Assembly (NCBI GenBank): GCA_013140805.1
Contig: JABFRW010000014.1
Coordinates: 1 to 43,379 of the forward strand
DNA: 43,379 bases
From: Candidatus Eisenbacteria bacterium
GTDB lineage: Bacteria; Eisenbacteria; RBG-16-71-46
Reading direction: 5' to 3'
Below, one piece after another: positions 9,301-19,479 of this stretch. Below the pieces are notes generated by a model. That model saw only the letters and a list, made by a program, of their open reading frames with translations. It was not told the origin of the DNA and ran no database searches. The number at the start of each line of letters is the position of its first letter. Positions within the stretch are counted from its first letter, which is position 1. The translations under genes and the position numbers were made by a program.

Positions 9301-9491
9301 TCGTGATCGCGGGCGGCAAGCCCGGTAACGAGATCCAGAGCCCGATGGGGCAGGTCATCCTCGGGGGGCTCGTGACCTCGACGTTCCTCAACATGGTGCT
9401 GGTGCCGGTGCTGTTCCTGCGTCATGGAGAAAGGCGAGTCAGTGATCGTGGCGGTGATGGAGGTCCGGCGCATGCGGATGCGAATGGGTAA
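6366..9491 (+). CDS. HME-RND efflux permease (system 1)
   Basis: This is a 1041-residue protein, full length for CzcA/CusA-type proton-driven pumps of the inner membrane. The N-terminus has the usual helix followed by D-I-F-P-D-L. Two blocks of transmembrane helices flank two periplasmic porter loops. The TM4 proton-relay segment reads G397-I-G-V-L-V-D403-D-A-I-I-D-I-E410-N. The aspartates at 403 and 404 are kept, but the first Asp of the CzcA signature (D-F-G-x3-D-G-A) is Gly. The substrate is therefore not safely Co/Zn/Cd and may be a monovalent or other metal (inference). A GGAGG lies before ATG. The 3' end overlaps the convergent EamA gene by 53 bp. Confidence 0.92.
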   Translation: MLNSIIAGSLKHRVLVLAASAILLIIGMFVIPGIPVDIFPDLTAPSVTVLTETRGMAPEEVELLVTFPLESALNGASGVRRVRSVSAAGISVIWVEFQWGQDVYRARQVVAERVQGVALPATVSAPELGPVSSIMGEITFIALTSSDPQLGSLELRRIAETTVRRSLLSVPGISQVKPIGGDLREFQVEVDPQRLAQLGVSLDQVADALNDATRDPAAGFHVDQGQEYLVRGLGRARGSEDLASAVIDSRGGTPITVGSVATVRVGPEPKRGTASYGTRPAVILSVQKQPGANTLALTREIDGALERLAPTLPAGVTIEKENFRQADFIEIAIHNVTAALRDGALLVVAVLFLFLGNVRTTFIMALAIPLSLVAGILVFSAFGITINTMTLGGLTIGIGVLVDDAIIDIENVLRRLRLEHQKPEGTRRNALEVVYGASSEVRGAIFYATLIIALVFVPLFLLPGMEGRLLRPLGLAYITALVASFLVSLTVTPVLCYLMLANSRVVETGEPWLLRKLKALYARSLESAIAHPRRVYAFTLVLLASALAILPFLGRGFLPPFNEGSLTVSVVSAPGITLDESDAIGREVEKALLAFPEVVSTSRRTGRAEKDEHVQGVNASEMEVVLRSGRPKERLLEEMRKSVAALPGAQVSFGQPISHRIDHMISGSKSSLAVKIFGPDLSVLRGLASAAQRVLAEVPGIVDLGNQEQASIPQLLIEFDRAAMARHGVTAASLARTVEASFQGTEVGQITEEGVISRVVARFPAGLRRDREQIASLPVTKPNGSIIPLGEVARVRFDLGPSLIRREDVQRVAMLTANIAGADLAGTVEEVARRIDAEVTLPTGYRLVYGGQFEEAASSVRNLALISVLILVAMYGLLFIAFRRLRHATIVLVNLPLAVIGGVFAISLGGSGLSIAALVGFITLFGIATRNGVLLVSHYQHLMGEEGLPVEEAVRRGSMERLAPVVMTALAAGLALIPLVIAGGKPGNEIQSPMGQVILGGLVTSTFLNMVLVPVLFLRHGERRVSDRGGDGGPAHADANG

Positions 9492-10494
9492 GGGGATCGT
9501 GCGCGTGCGCGTGCGTGTGTCTCACCCACGCCGGTAGCCCGGGATGAACGTGCAGGTGGTGCCCGTCATCGTGCCGGTGCTCGTGCGTGTGCGACAGGAC
9601 CTCATGAGTGTGCTCGTGTTCGTGGCGCGAAGTCAGCATGAGCGCGATGCCCGCGACCATGAGCCCGGCGGCTCCGAATTGAACGATCGTGGCCGACTCG
9701 CCGAACATGAACCAGGCGAGCAGCATGCCGACGAAGGGCGAGGTCGAGAACAGCAGTTGAGAACGACTCGCCCCGAGCTGTTGCGCGCCCGAGATGTAGA
9801 ACATGATCGAAAATCCATAGCTGAAGGCGCCGACCACCAGGGCGATGAGCGCCGAGGTGAGCGGTGGAACGTGCCCCTCGACCGAGAGCCCGATCGCGAG
9901 GTTGACCGTGCCCGCGCCGATGCCCTTGATCACGGTGGTCTGCGCGGGCGTGTAGCCGCTCACGAGTGCGGTGAGATTGTTGTCGAGGCCCCAGCACACA
10001 CACGCGAGCGCCACCAACGTGCCAGCGCGCCATCCCGCGGCACCTTCCGGGGCAGCCAGCAGCACACCTCCGGCGAGCACCACGGCCGCAGCCAGCACCG
10101 TTCGCCGATCGAGATGCTCGCGGAACAACCCCCACGCGATGATCGCGGTCGCCACCGTTTCGACGTTGAGCCACAGGGCGACCGAGGCCGCCGGGGCGGC
10201 CCGCAGCCCGAACAGCAGGAGCACGGGACCGAGACCCCCGCCGAAGAGCACCGCGAGCGCGAGCATGCGGTGCTGCCGCCGATCGCGTCGCAATTCGGGC
10301 GAGCCGCCGCGGAATGCGAATGGCAGGACGCCGAGCGCTCCGCCCAGGTAGAGAAGCCCGGCAAGCGTGAACGGGCCGACGGAGGTAAGGAGGGCTTTGG
10401 CGATGGGCGTTGAGGCGCCGAACAGGATCGCCGCCAGCAGGCAGACGAGCGCCGGCAACAGCGTGTGAATGCGGGGGGCTGTGCGCTCGATCAT
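9439..10494 (-). CDS. EamA/DMT-family transporter with long His-rich C-terminal tail
   Basis: This is a 351-residue protein with ten predicted membrane helices in two EamA repeats (L-L-A-A-I-L-F-G-A-S-T-P-I-A-K-A, then V-V-G-A-F-S-Y-G-F-S-I-M-F-Y). After the last helix comes a cytoplasmic-type tail of ~60 residues with more than 20 histidines (H-E-H-E-H-T-H-E, H-T-H-A-H-A-H-D, H-H-R-H-D-H at the end). Most EamA proteins move small organic solutes and lack such a tail. The tail suggests divalent metal sensing or transport, which suits the location between a metal RND pump and a metal P-type ATPase. ATG 10494 is chosen because the first helix follows closely; longer in-frame starts exist. It overlaps the RND gene convergently. 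Confidence 0.8.
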   Translation of the reverse strand: MIERTAPRIHTLLPALVCLLAAILFGASTPIAKALLTSVGPFTLAGLLYLGGALGVLPFAFRGGSPELRRDRRQHRMLALAVLFGGGLGPVLLLFGLRAAPAASVALWLNVETVATAIIAWGLFREHLDRRTVLAAAVVLAGGVLLAAPEGAAGWRAGTLVALACVCWGLDNNLTALVSGYTPAQTTVIKGIGAGTVNLAIGLSVEGHVPPLTSALIALVVGAFSYGFSIMFYISGAQQLGASRSQLLFSTSPFVGMLLAWFMFGESATIVQFGAAGLMVAGIALMLTSRHEHEHTHEVLSHTHEHRHDDGHHLHVHPGLPAWVRHTHAHAHDPLTHSHPHAPDLHHRHDH

Positions 10495-10563
10495 GACGGC
10501 ATTGAAGCATGCGACGACGCCCGAGGCCATCGGTTCCATCGCGGCGCCGACGATCTGGGGAGT

Positions 10564-10583
10564 CGAGGCGAAGAGTTGCCTCG
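10564..10583. promoter_or_regulatory. Inverted repeat in the EamA/P-ATPase divergent region
   Basis: CGAGGC-N8-GCCTCG forms a 20-bp interrupted dyad midway in the 210-bp gap between the divergently transcribed EamA transporter and P1B ATPase genes. The location and size suit a dimeric regulator site. No linked MerR, CsoR or ArsR gene is present in the window, and no clear promoter overlaps it, so this is only a candidate operator. Confidence 0.25.
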
Positions 10584-10704
10584 CATCGATTCCCAGGTAC
10601 AGGATGCATGGTCGGCGCTGCAGCATCGGAGCGAAGCCGAGCAAGATTGAGTGAGTGACCGATTCGACTTTCACTACCCAATGAGCCAGCAGCAGGAGTC
10701 ACCG

Positions 10705-13113
<2,409 letters not shown>

Positions 13114-13168
13114 GTCGCCGTGTCCGCCCCGGCCGGGAGTCGTGCGAATGACCGAGGACCACCGGCAT

Positions 13169-13205
13169 CATGAAGGGTTGAACGATCGCTTCGGTCTCCT
13201 TCATG
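13169..13205. terminator. Inverted repeat between convergent genes, possible bidirectional terminator
   Basis: CATGAAGG (13169-13176) and CCTTCATG (13198-13205) are perfect reverse complements separated by 21 nt. They lie between the ends of the P1B ATPase and RND gene 2, and the right arm overlaps the RND stop codon. No T-run follows on either strand, so a terminator role is uncertain. The rest of the 87-bp gap shows nothing. Confidence 0.3.
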
Positions 13206-16200
13206 CCGACTCTCCCGCAGGTGCTGTCGCCTCGTGATCGGTTCCGGCCGCCTTCGCTCGCGAAGCGAGCAGGCGATAGAGGACGGGGATGACGATCAGA
13301 GTGAGCAGGGTGGATGAGATGATCCCGCCGATCACGACGGTCGCGAGCGGTCGCTGCACTTCGGCGCCGGTGCCGTGGGCGAGAGCCATCGGGACGAAGC
13401 CGAGGCTCGCAACGAGGGCGGTCATCAACACGGGCCGGAGTCGGGTCACCGATCCTTCTCGAATCGCCTGATCGAGTGGTACTCCGCGATCGCGCAGTGC
13501 GTTGATGAAACTGACGATCACGAGGCCGTTCAAGACCGCGACCCCCGAGAGCGCGATGAATCCGACGCCGGCCGAAATGGAAAGCGGCAGGCCGCGGATG
13601 GCGAGGGCGATGATTCCTCCGGTGAGTGCGAGCGGCACGCCGGTGAACACGAGCAGAGTCTGCGGAATCGAGCCGAAGGTCATGAACAGCAGCACGAGGA
13701 TCAGAAAGAGTGCCAGCGGCACGACCACGGCGAGCCGGTTCCGGGCGGCCGCCAGATTCTCGAACTGGCCGCCCCACCGAATCCAGTAGCCGGGTGGGAG
13801 TTGCACCTCCTGCTGAACGCGTCGCTGAGCTTCCGCGACGAAAGTGCCGAGGTCGCGGCCGCGCACGTTCGCCTGCACGACAACGCGTCGCTTGCCGTCC
13901 TCGCGGCTCACCTGGTTGGGACCTTCCAGCAGAGAGATCCGGGCGACGGCCCCGAGGGGGACGTGTGCCCGATGGGCCTCCGAGTGACTCGAGGAAGCGA
14001 GCGCGAGTGCCTGGGGCTGCGGCTCGGAGGCTGGAATCGGAACCGGAAGGCTCTCGATCGCGTGCAGGTCACGTCGGATGTGCTCCGGCAGGCGAACCAC
14101 CAGATCGAATCGCTGATCGCCCTCGAGCACCTCGCCGACCGTGCTTCCGCCGGTCGCCGTCGAAACCAGTTCCTGCACGTCTGCGACGCTGAGGCCGTAG
14201 CGCGCAATCGCTTCGCGGTCCACGTCGACGGTCAGCACCGGTAGTCCGGCCGTCTGCTCGACCTTGACGTCAGCGGCGCCCCGAATCGAGGACAGAATTC
14301 GCGAGATGCGATTGGCCGCCACGGTCATGGTCGCGAGATCGTCGCCGAAGACCTTCACCGCCAGATCGCTGCGCACGCCTGCGATGAGTTCGTTGAACCG
14401 TAGCTCGATCGGCTGGCTGATCTCGAAGTTCTGCCCCGCGAGGAGTTTGACCTTCTCTTCGATCGCCTCGGCGAGTTCCTCCTGCGTTCGAGCCTTCTTC
14501 CACTTCGATCGAGGGGTCAGCATCACGTAGGTGTCCGAAACGTTCGGACCCATCGGATCGGTCGCGATTTCGGCCGTCCCGGTACGAGCGAAGATGTCCG
14601 ACACCTCGTCCGGAAACTCGCGCCGAATGAGAGTTTCGACCTGCTTCTGCATGGCGACGCTCGCCCTGAGGCTGATGGAAGGAATGCGCGCGGGCTGAAT
14701 CGCGAGCGCTCCTTCTCCGAGCTTCGGAACGAATTCGCTGCCCATGCGTGAGGCCAGGAATCCGCATGCGACGACGAGTACCGCCGCCGCGCCGAGGATC
14801 AGTCCGCGGCGGCGTAGCGCCCACTCGAGCGCAGGCTCGTAGGCGCGGCGCGCGAATCGAAGCAGGAAGTTCTCGTCCTCGGCGACGCGGCCGCGCAGGA
14901 AGACGGCAACCGCCGCCGGCACGAACGTGAACGTGAGGATCAGCGCTCCGGCGAGCGCCAGGAGCACGACGGACGCCATCGGCTTGAACATTCTGCCTTC
15001 GATTCCCGACAGGGTGAGGATCGGCAAGTAGACGATCATGATGATGGCGACTCCGAACAGCGTCGGCCGGGCGACCTCCCGGGAACTCAGAAACGCTTCC
15101 TCCAGTCGCTCGCGATGGGAGAGGAGTCGGCCCAGGTCGCGCTGTCGATGCGCGAATCGTCGAACGATGTTCTCGACCATGACGACCGCGCCGTCGACGA
15201 TGATGCCGAAGTCGATGGCTCCGAGACTCATGAGGTTGCCACTGATGTTTCTCTGAACCATGCCGGTGATGGCGAACAGCATCGAGAACGGAATCGCCAT
15301 CGCCACGATCAGCGCAGCGCGAAGATTGCCCAGCAGCAGGAACAGCACCACGACGACCAGCAGCGCGCCCTCGAAGAGATTGTTGCGGACCGTCCGGAGC
15401 GTTGCTTCGACCAGATAGGTGCGGTCGTAGAGCGTGCGGGTGCGGAGTCCGTCAGGCAGCGAGCGGTTGACGTCTTCCATCTTCTCGGCGACGCGCTTCG
15501 AGACCGTCCGGCTGTTTTCGCCGATCAGCATGATGGCGGTGCCGAGCACCGCTTCCTCGCCGCGGTCGGTCGCCGCACCGGTACGCAGCTCCTGACCGAT
15601 CTCCACGGTCGCAACGTCACGCACTCGCACAGGTGTTCCATCGGAAGTACGCAACACGACGTTCTCGATGTCCGCAAGCGTCTGAACGAGTCCGGTGGAA
15701 CGAATCAGGTATTGCTCGTCGCCATGCTCGATGTAGCCGGCGCCCGCGTTCGAATTGTTGCGAGCGAGCGCCTCGAATACGTCGCGAAAGGACAGTCCAT
15801 GGGCGAGGAGTTTCGCCGGGTCCGGCGTGACGTGGAACTGCTTCTCGAAGCCACCGATCGAGTTGACCTCGGTCACCCCGGGGACGGTTCTCACCTGCGG
15901 CCGGACGAACCAGTCCTGAATGGTCCGAAGATCGGTCAACGTGTAGCGGCGACCGTCCGGCCTTCTCGCGGATGTCTCGGCCTCGACCGTCCACATGAAG
16001 ATTTCACCGAGGCCACTCGAAATGGGTCCCATCGTAGGCTCGACCCCGCTCGGCAGACTCTCTCTCGCCTCCTGCAGTCGCTGATTCACGAGCTGGCGAG
16101 CGAAGTAGATGTCGGTCCCGTCTTTGAAGATGACCGTGAGCTGCGAGAGCCCGTATCGCGACAGCGACCGCACCTGCTCGACGCCCGGGATTCCGCCCAT

Positions 16201-16413
16201 CGCCCACTCGATCGGGAAGGTGATGCGTTTCTCGACCTCGAGCGGCGACAACGCCTCGACCGGAGTGTTGATCTGCACCTGAACGTTGGTGATGTCCGGC
16301 ACCGCGTCGATGGGCAGGTGGCCGAAACTGTAGAGCCCCAGCGCAGCCATCCCGAGGGTCGCGAGCAGAACGAGCCAGCGCTGTCGAATCGAGAATGAAA
16401 TGATGCGTTCCAT
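13201..16413 (-). CDS. HME-RND efflux permease, divalent-cation (CzcA/CnrA) type (system 2)
   Basis: This is a 1070-residue inner-membrane proton/metal antiporter, full length for CzcA. The TM4 segment reads D401-F-G-I-I-V-D407-G-A-V-V-M-V-E414-N, the exact D/D/E proton-relay spacing of CzcA, known for Co, Zn, Cd and Ni exporters. Periplasmic porter blocks and the second helix bundle (A-G-V-G-F-I-A-L-S-G-V-A-V-L-N-G) are intact. It differs from the other two permeases here, which lack the first Asp, so this pump probably handles divalent cations while the others handle something else. It is the last gene of a minus-strand operon (small Cys-rich protein, TolC, adaptor, permease), 15 bp after the adaptor with a GGAAG upstream. 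Confidence 0.93.
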   Translation of the reverse strand: MERIISFSIRQRWLVLLATLGMAALGLYSFGHLPIDAVPDITNVQVQINTPVEALSPLEVEKRITFPIEWAMGGIPGVEQVRSLSRYGLSQLTVIFKDGTDIYFARQLVNQRLQEARESLPSGVEPTMGPISSGLGEIFMWTVEAETSARRPDGRRYTLTDLRTIQDWFVRPQVRTVPGVTEVNSIGGFEKQFHVTPDPAKLLAHGLSFRDVFEALARNNSNAGAGYIEHGDEQYLIRSTGLVQTLADIENVVLRTSDGTPVRVRDVATVEIGQELRTGAATDRGEEAVLGTAIMLIGENSRTVSKRVAEKMEDVNRSLPDGLRTRTLYDRTYLVEATLRTVRNNLFEGALLVVVVLFLLLGNLRAALIVAMAIPFSMLFAITGMVQRNISGNLMSLGAIDFGIIVDGAVVMVENIVRRFAHRQRDLGRLLSHRERLEEAFLSSREVARPTLFGVAIIMIVYLPILTLSGIEGRMFKPMASVVLLALAGALILTFTFVPAAVAVFLRGRVAEDENFLLRFARRAYEPALEWALRRRGLILGAAAVLVVACGFLASRMGSEFVPKLGEGALAIQPARIPSISLRASVAMQKQVETLIRREFPDEVSDIFARTGTAEIATDPMGPNVSDTYVMLTPRSKWKKARTQEELAEAIEEKVKLLAGQNFEISQPIELRFNELIAGVRSDLAVKVFGDDLATMTVAANRISRILSSIRGAADVKVEQTAGLPVLTVDVDREAIARYGLSVADVQELVSTATGGSTVGEVLEGDQRFDLVVRLPEHIRRDLHAIESLPVPIPASEPQPQALALASSSHSEAHRAHVPLGAVARISLLEGPNQVSREDGKRRVVVQANVRGRDLGTFVAEAQRRVQQEVQLPPGYWIRWGGQFENLAAARNRLAVVVPLALFLILVLLFMTFGSIPQTLLVFTGVPLALTGGIIALAIRGLPLSISAGVGFIALSGVAVLNGLVIVSFINALRDRGVPLDQAIREGSVTRLRPVLMTALVASLGFVPMALAHGTGAEVQRPLATVVIGGIISSTLLTLIVIPVLYRLLASRAKAAGTDHEATAPAGESA

Positions 16414-16428
16414 GCGGTTGGCTTCCTT

Positions 16429-17514
16429 TCAATGCCCGTGGCCGGCTTCGGACTTCTGAAGTTCGGATTTGAGAACGAAGCTCGCGCGCGAGACGTACCG
16501 CTCGCCGGACTTCAGTCCCGACAGGATCTCGATCCACTCTCCGTCGGTGCGTCCCAGCTTGACCGCGCGCGCCTCGAAGCCGTCGGCATCCGCGATGAAG
16601 ACGCAGTCCCGCTCTTCCACCCGCTGCACGGATCCGTCCGGCACCGCCACGGAAACCTCTCGCTCGTTCACCACGACTCGTGCGGTGACGAACATTCCGG
16701 GGCGCCACCTCAGTTCCCGATTGGGAATGGCGACGCGGGCCGTTGCGGCTCGGGTGGCTTCACCGACGACCGCTCCCACGTAGTCGATCACGCCTCGAGT
16801 GGAGGGTCCGACTCCGACGGACTCGACGAACACGGTCTGACCGCGACGGACTTGCGCGACATCGCGGGCATAGACGGCGACGTTGACCCACACGGAGGAC
16901 AGATCGGCGACGACGTAGATGTCCTGATCGTCCCGCACGAACTCGCCGAGCGTCACATGCTTCTCGATCACGGTTCCGGAGATGAGCGAGTTCACGACGT
17001 AGGTCGAAAGGCTCTGGTTGCCTTCGATCACCGCCAGCTCTTCGCCCGCATGAACCTGCTGTCCGAGTCCCTTCTTAACCTCACGGACGATGCCGGGGAA
17101 GCGCGGAACGATGTGCGCCAGTCGATCCGCATTCGGAACGACTTCACCCGGAAGATCGAGCGTGACGCGCAGGCGGCGAGCGCCGGCGACTTGCACCTCG
17201 ATGCCGGAGGCAATCTGTGACTCGCGAGACAGTTTGACGTGTCCTTCCTCGGGCTCCGCCTCGGAGTGCCCTGCCTCGGAGTGCCCTGCCTCGGGGTGCC
17301 CTGCCTCGGAGTGCCCGCCTTCAGAGTGCGCTGCCTCGGAGTGCTCCGGTTCCGTGTGACCGGGATCCTCGGCGTGTTCGTGAGCGTCTCCCTTCTCACT
17401 CGCGGCGCTCTCGGCGCCTTTCGATTCTGGCGCCTGCGATGGCTTGGAGCAGGAAGCAGCGAGGAACACGAGCGCCAGCAGCCCGATGATCCTGATCGTT
17501 GCGGCACGACTCAT
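16429..17514 (-). CDS. RND periplasmic adaptor lipoprotein with His/Glu repeat linker (system 2)
   Basis: This is a 361-residue protein with a lipobox L-A-A-S-C22. It is followed by an acidic His-rich linker (H-E-H-A-E-D-P-G-H-T-E-P-E-H) and tandem S-E-A-G-H units up to about residue 90, likely a metal-binding tether. The rest is a CzcB-like membrane fusion protein: lipoyl-type segment (V-P-R-F-P-G-I-V-R-E-V-K-K-G-L-G), hairpin and barrel domains, and C-terminal membrane-proximal domain (F-V-L-K-S-E-L-Q-K). The ATG overlaps the TolC stop (ATGA). The much longer open frame upstream is the TolC gene region read in another frame, not an extension. The C-terminus G-H-G-H adds two more histidines. 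Confidence 0.9.
   Translation of the reverse strand: MSRAATIRIIGLLALVFLAASCSKPSQAPESKGAESAASEKGDAHEHAEDPGHTEPEHSEAAHSEGGHSEAGHPEAGHSEAGHSEAEPEEGHVKLSRESQIASGIEVQVAGARRLRVTLDLPGEVVPNADRLAHIVPRFPGIVREVKKGLGQQVHAGEELAVIEGNQSLSTYVVNSLISGTVIEKHVTLGEFVRDDQDIYVVADLSSVWVNVAVYARDVAQVRRGQTVFVESVGVGPSTRGVIDYVGAVVGEATRAATARVAIPNRELRWRPGMFVTARVVVNEREVSVAVPDGSVQRVEERDCVFIADADGFEARAVKLGRTDGEWIEILSGLKSGERYVSRASFVLKSELQKSEAGHGH
17258..17348. repeat. 15-bp tandem repeat coding for S-E-A-G-H units
   Basis: About six imperfect copies of a 15-bp unit (plus-strand form GCCTCGGAGTGCCCT) lie within the adaptor gene of system 2. On the coding strand each gives Ser-Glu-Ala-Gly-His or a one-residue variant (E-G-G-H, E-A-A-H, P-E-A-G-H). 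Such a repeat can expand or contract by slippage in steps of five residues, changing the number of His ligands without breaking the frame. Confidence 0.85.
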
Positions 17515-18809
17515 CGGTCGAGTCCTCTTTCTGGATTGGAATTCGCATCGAGTGGGCCACCCAGGAGTCGTTCGAGATCCGCGACCGCCAGATGCGCCAC
17601 GAGAAGTGTCTGAAGTTCTTCGCGCTTTGCCCGGAGCCAGGTGCGTCGAGCGTCGAGCAGGTCGAGATAGGCAAACCGCCCGCGTTCGAATCCGACCCGC
17701 ATCTCCTCGTACGCGCGCTGGGCTTCCGGAAGCACGTCGCGGCGCAGGGTCTCGAGCTTGACCGCCGAACGCCGAAGCGAGGCGTGCCCCTCGGCCAGCG
17801 ACTGCCTCACGTCGAGTCGGGCTTGAGCCTCCGCGCTCGGCGCCTGTGACAGCGCGGCGGAGGCCTGTTCGATCGCTCCACGATTGCGATCGAAGAGCGG
17901 AACGGGAAGCGAGATTCCGGCGACGAAGGTGTGCCCGTCGGACTCGGAGAGTTGTCGAATGCCTGCCTGTGCCGTGAGGTCCGGAATCCGGCGAGAGCGC
18001 TCGAGCTCGAGCCGCATTTGCCGTGCGGCTTGCTCGGCGCGCCAGCGCGCGAGCACCGGGGAGGACTCTGCTCGAAGCGACAGCGAGTCCAGGTTCGGAA
18101 GCGCCGGCAGGCTGCCGAGAGTCCCCGACAGTCGCTCGAAGCGGGGCTGCGGTTCGCCCCACAGCAAGGAGAGTCTCGAGCGCGCGAGCAGGGCGTCGGA
18201 TTGGAGAATCGTCCGATCCAACTTGAGATTCGTCAGCTCGACGTCGGCGCGTCGACGTTCGACCGGGTGGGCCGCACCCGCGGTGACGCGTTGTGCGGTC
18301 GTCGAGGAGGCCTCCTCGGCTGACCGCACCTCCTCCTCGGTGAGTGCCAACGACTGATCGACCGCGAGCGACTCAATGTAGCGCCTCGTCACTTCGCCCA
18401 TCAGGGCGAACCGTTCGCCCCGAACGTCGAGAGCGAGGACCGATTGGTCCGCGCGTGCGACGCCAAGACGGGCCGAGCGCTTTCCGCCGAGTTCGAGCAG
18501 CTGTCCGATCGAAAGTGTCGTCTCGGAATTCGAGAGCCCGGGTTCGGTTCCCCCCGCATTCTCGAGCTCGGCTGAGATCACAGGATTGGGGCGCGCACCG
18601 GCTTGCAAGGCACGCCCCTCGGCGATTCGAACCTCCCAGCCCAGCGCTTGAAGTCTGGGATTCGAAGTGAGCGCGAGTTGCAGTGCGTCACTCAGACTGA
18701 GAACGACTGGAACGACGACACCGGCCGGCGCTCCATCGGCCGCTCGAGCGGGATGTGGGCGCGCAATCGCGAGCAGGCACAGCGTGAAGAGGAAAGCGGA
18801 TCGCTTCAT
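17511..18809 (-). CDS. TolC-family outer-membrane efflux protein (system 2)
   Basis: This is a 432-residue protein with a signal peptide (K-R-S-A-F-L-F-T-L-C-L-L-A-I-A-R-P-H-P-A-R-A). It has the two-fold repeated outer-membrane efflux protein pattern: L-S-D-A-L-Q-L-A-L-T-S-N-P-R-L near the start, then long Arg/Glu/Ala helices, L-P-V-P-L-F-D-R-N-R-G-A-I-E-Q-A at the second repeat, and Y-E-E-M-R-V-G-F-E-R-G-R-F-A-Y-L-D-L-L near the end. It forms the outer-membrane duct for the adaptor and CzcA-type permease downstream. An in-frame GTG at 18887 would add an unsupported basic extension before the signal peptide, so ATG 18809 is preferred. The stop overlaps the adaptor ATG. Confidence 0.9.
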   Translation of the reverse strand: MKRSAFLFTLCLLAIARPHPARAADGAPAGVVVPVVLSLSDALQLALTSNPRLQALGWEVRIAEGRALQAGARPNPVISAELENAGGTEPGLSNSETTLSIGQLLELGGKRSARLGVARADQSVLALDVRGERFALMGEVTRRYIESLAVDQSLALTEEEVRSAEEASSTTAQRVTAGAAHPVERRRADVELTNLKLDRTILQSDALLARSRLSLLWGEPQPRFERLSGTLGSLPALPNLDSLSLRAESSPVLARWRAEQAARQMRLELERSRRIPDLTAQAGIRQLSESDGHTFVAGISLPVPLFDRNRGAIEQASAALSQAPSAEAQARLDVRQSLAEGHASLRRSAVKLETLRRDVLPEAQRAYEEMRVGFERGRFAYLDLLDARRTWLRAKREELQTLLVAHLAVADLERLLGGPLDANSNPERGLDR

Positions 18810-18917
18810 GGCTCGTTCCCGGTGAGTGAATGGGCGCGGTTGCGGCGTGGACCAGCCGTACCTCGCGGGGGATCGGAGTGGCGGCACCTGACGGTGAGTC
18901 GGTGCGGTGGGCCAGCC

Positions 18918-19259
18918 TCAGATCAGGAGCGGGCGTGCTCCGGGGCGCAGACAGGCGGGGACGTCAGGGCGCAGTTCGGACGATTGCGCCCACGACTCCA
19001 TCGGGGCCAGCGTCTGGCAATGCAATTCGGCGGCGAAAGCGACGAGCAGTGCGGGGCTCGCGAGAATCTGCACTGGCGTCACGGCCGAGGTCGCCGACTT
19101 CGCGGTTGAGCAGGGGTCCGACCCGCAGTCGGCTTCGTGCGCGCAGCTGCTGGCATCCCCGCACGAGCAGGCGTGGTCGAGGACCCCCGCCCGGCACAGC
19201 GAAGGAATCGCGAGGATTCCAAGACTCAGAAACGCGATCACCAGGATGCGGCGAAGCAT
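18918..19259 (-). CDS. Small exported Cys-rich protein heading RND operon 2
   Basis: This is a 113-residue protein with a signal peptide (L-R-R-I-L-V-I-A-F-L-S-L-G-I-L-A-I-P-S-L-C-R-A). A dense Cys/His cluster follows (H-A-C-S-C-G-D-A-S-S-C-A-H-E-A-D-C, then G-S-D-P-C). A weakly hydrophobic middle and two more Cys lie near the C-terminus. I know no named family for it. The cluster looks built to bind soft or borderline metals in the periplasm. Its stop is about 110 bp before the TolC gene of system 2, so it is probably the first gene of that operon. It shares no sequence with the His-rich protein of operon 1 but occupies the same position. No Shine-Dalgarno is visible. Confidence 0.62.
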   Translation of the reverse strand: MLRRILVIAFLSLGILAIPSLCRAGVLDHACSCGDASSCAHEADCGSDPCSTAKSATSAVTPVQILASPALLVAFAAELHCQTLAPMESWAQSSELRPDVPACLRPGARPLLI

Positions 19260-19265
19260 GCAACG

Positions 19266-19294
19266 AGCCTACGTTGCGCCACCGTCGATTGCAA
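19266..19294 (-). promoter_or_regulatory. Possible promoter giving a leaderless operon 2 message
   Basis: On the minus strand TTGCAA (19294-19289), a 17-nt spacer and TAGGCT (19271-19266) resemble a sigma-70 promoter. The -10 ends 6 nt before the ATG at 19259, so transcription would begin at or next to the start codon. The gene lacks a ribosome-binding site, which fits. Confidence 0.4.
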
Positions 19295-19360
19295 TCCAAT
19301 GAGTGCTGCGGATCGCCGTGGGTGGTTCCGAAATCGCGCGGCACGGACGCTTGCGGTCCA

Positions 19361-19376
19361 TGAACTGCAAAGTTCA
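19361..19376. promoter_or_regulatory. Palindrome between divergent RND operons 2 and 3
   Basis: TGAACT-GCAA-AGTTCA is a perfect 6-bp dyad with a 4-nt centre. It lies in the 220-bp gap between the divergent small Cys-rich genes that head operons 2 and 3. It is AT-rich against a GC-rich background. It may bind a regulator that controls both operons, or it may be a weak hairpin. No regulator gene is linked. A second short palindrome, GATTGCAATC, lies at 19287-19296 over the -35 region of operon 2. Confidence 0.3.
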
Positions 19377-19479
19377 CGCCCTCGGACGATGCGATGCATG
19401 AATCGATGTGTCACTTCGGCCGATATTCGTCTTGACCCGCTGACGAGTGGATGCGCATGCTCGCTGCCGGCCCACTCTC

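Noticed and set aside
13169-13205. Insertion-sequence terminal repeats or attachment site
   Set aside because: Only 8-bp arms, one inside a coding end, with no flanking duplication and no transposase or integrase in the window.
17258-17348. CRISPR-like or mobile repeat
   Set aside because: The units are contiguous 15-bp direct repeats without spacers and are plainly coding (S-E-A-G-H) inside the adaptor gene.
18888-18917. Read-through of the TGA at 18918-18920 joining the small Cys-rich protein to the TolC gene in the same frame
   Set aside because: The two share a frame by chance. The TolC gene has its own ATG and signal peptide, and the intervening translation is Pro/Arg-rich with no Cys-motif context or SECIS-like stem at suitable distance.
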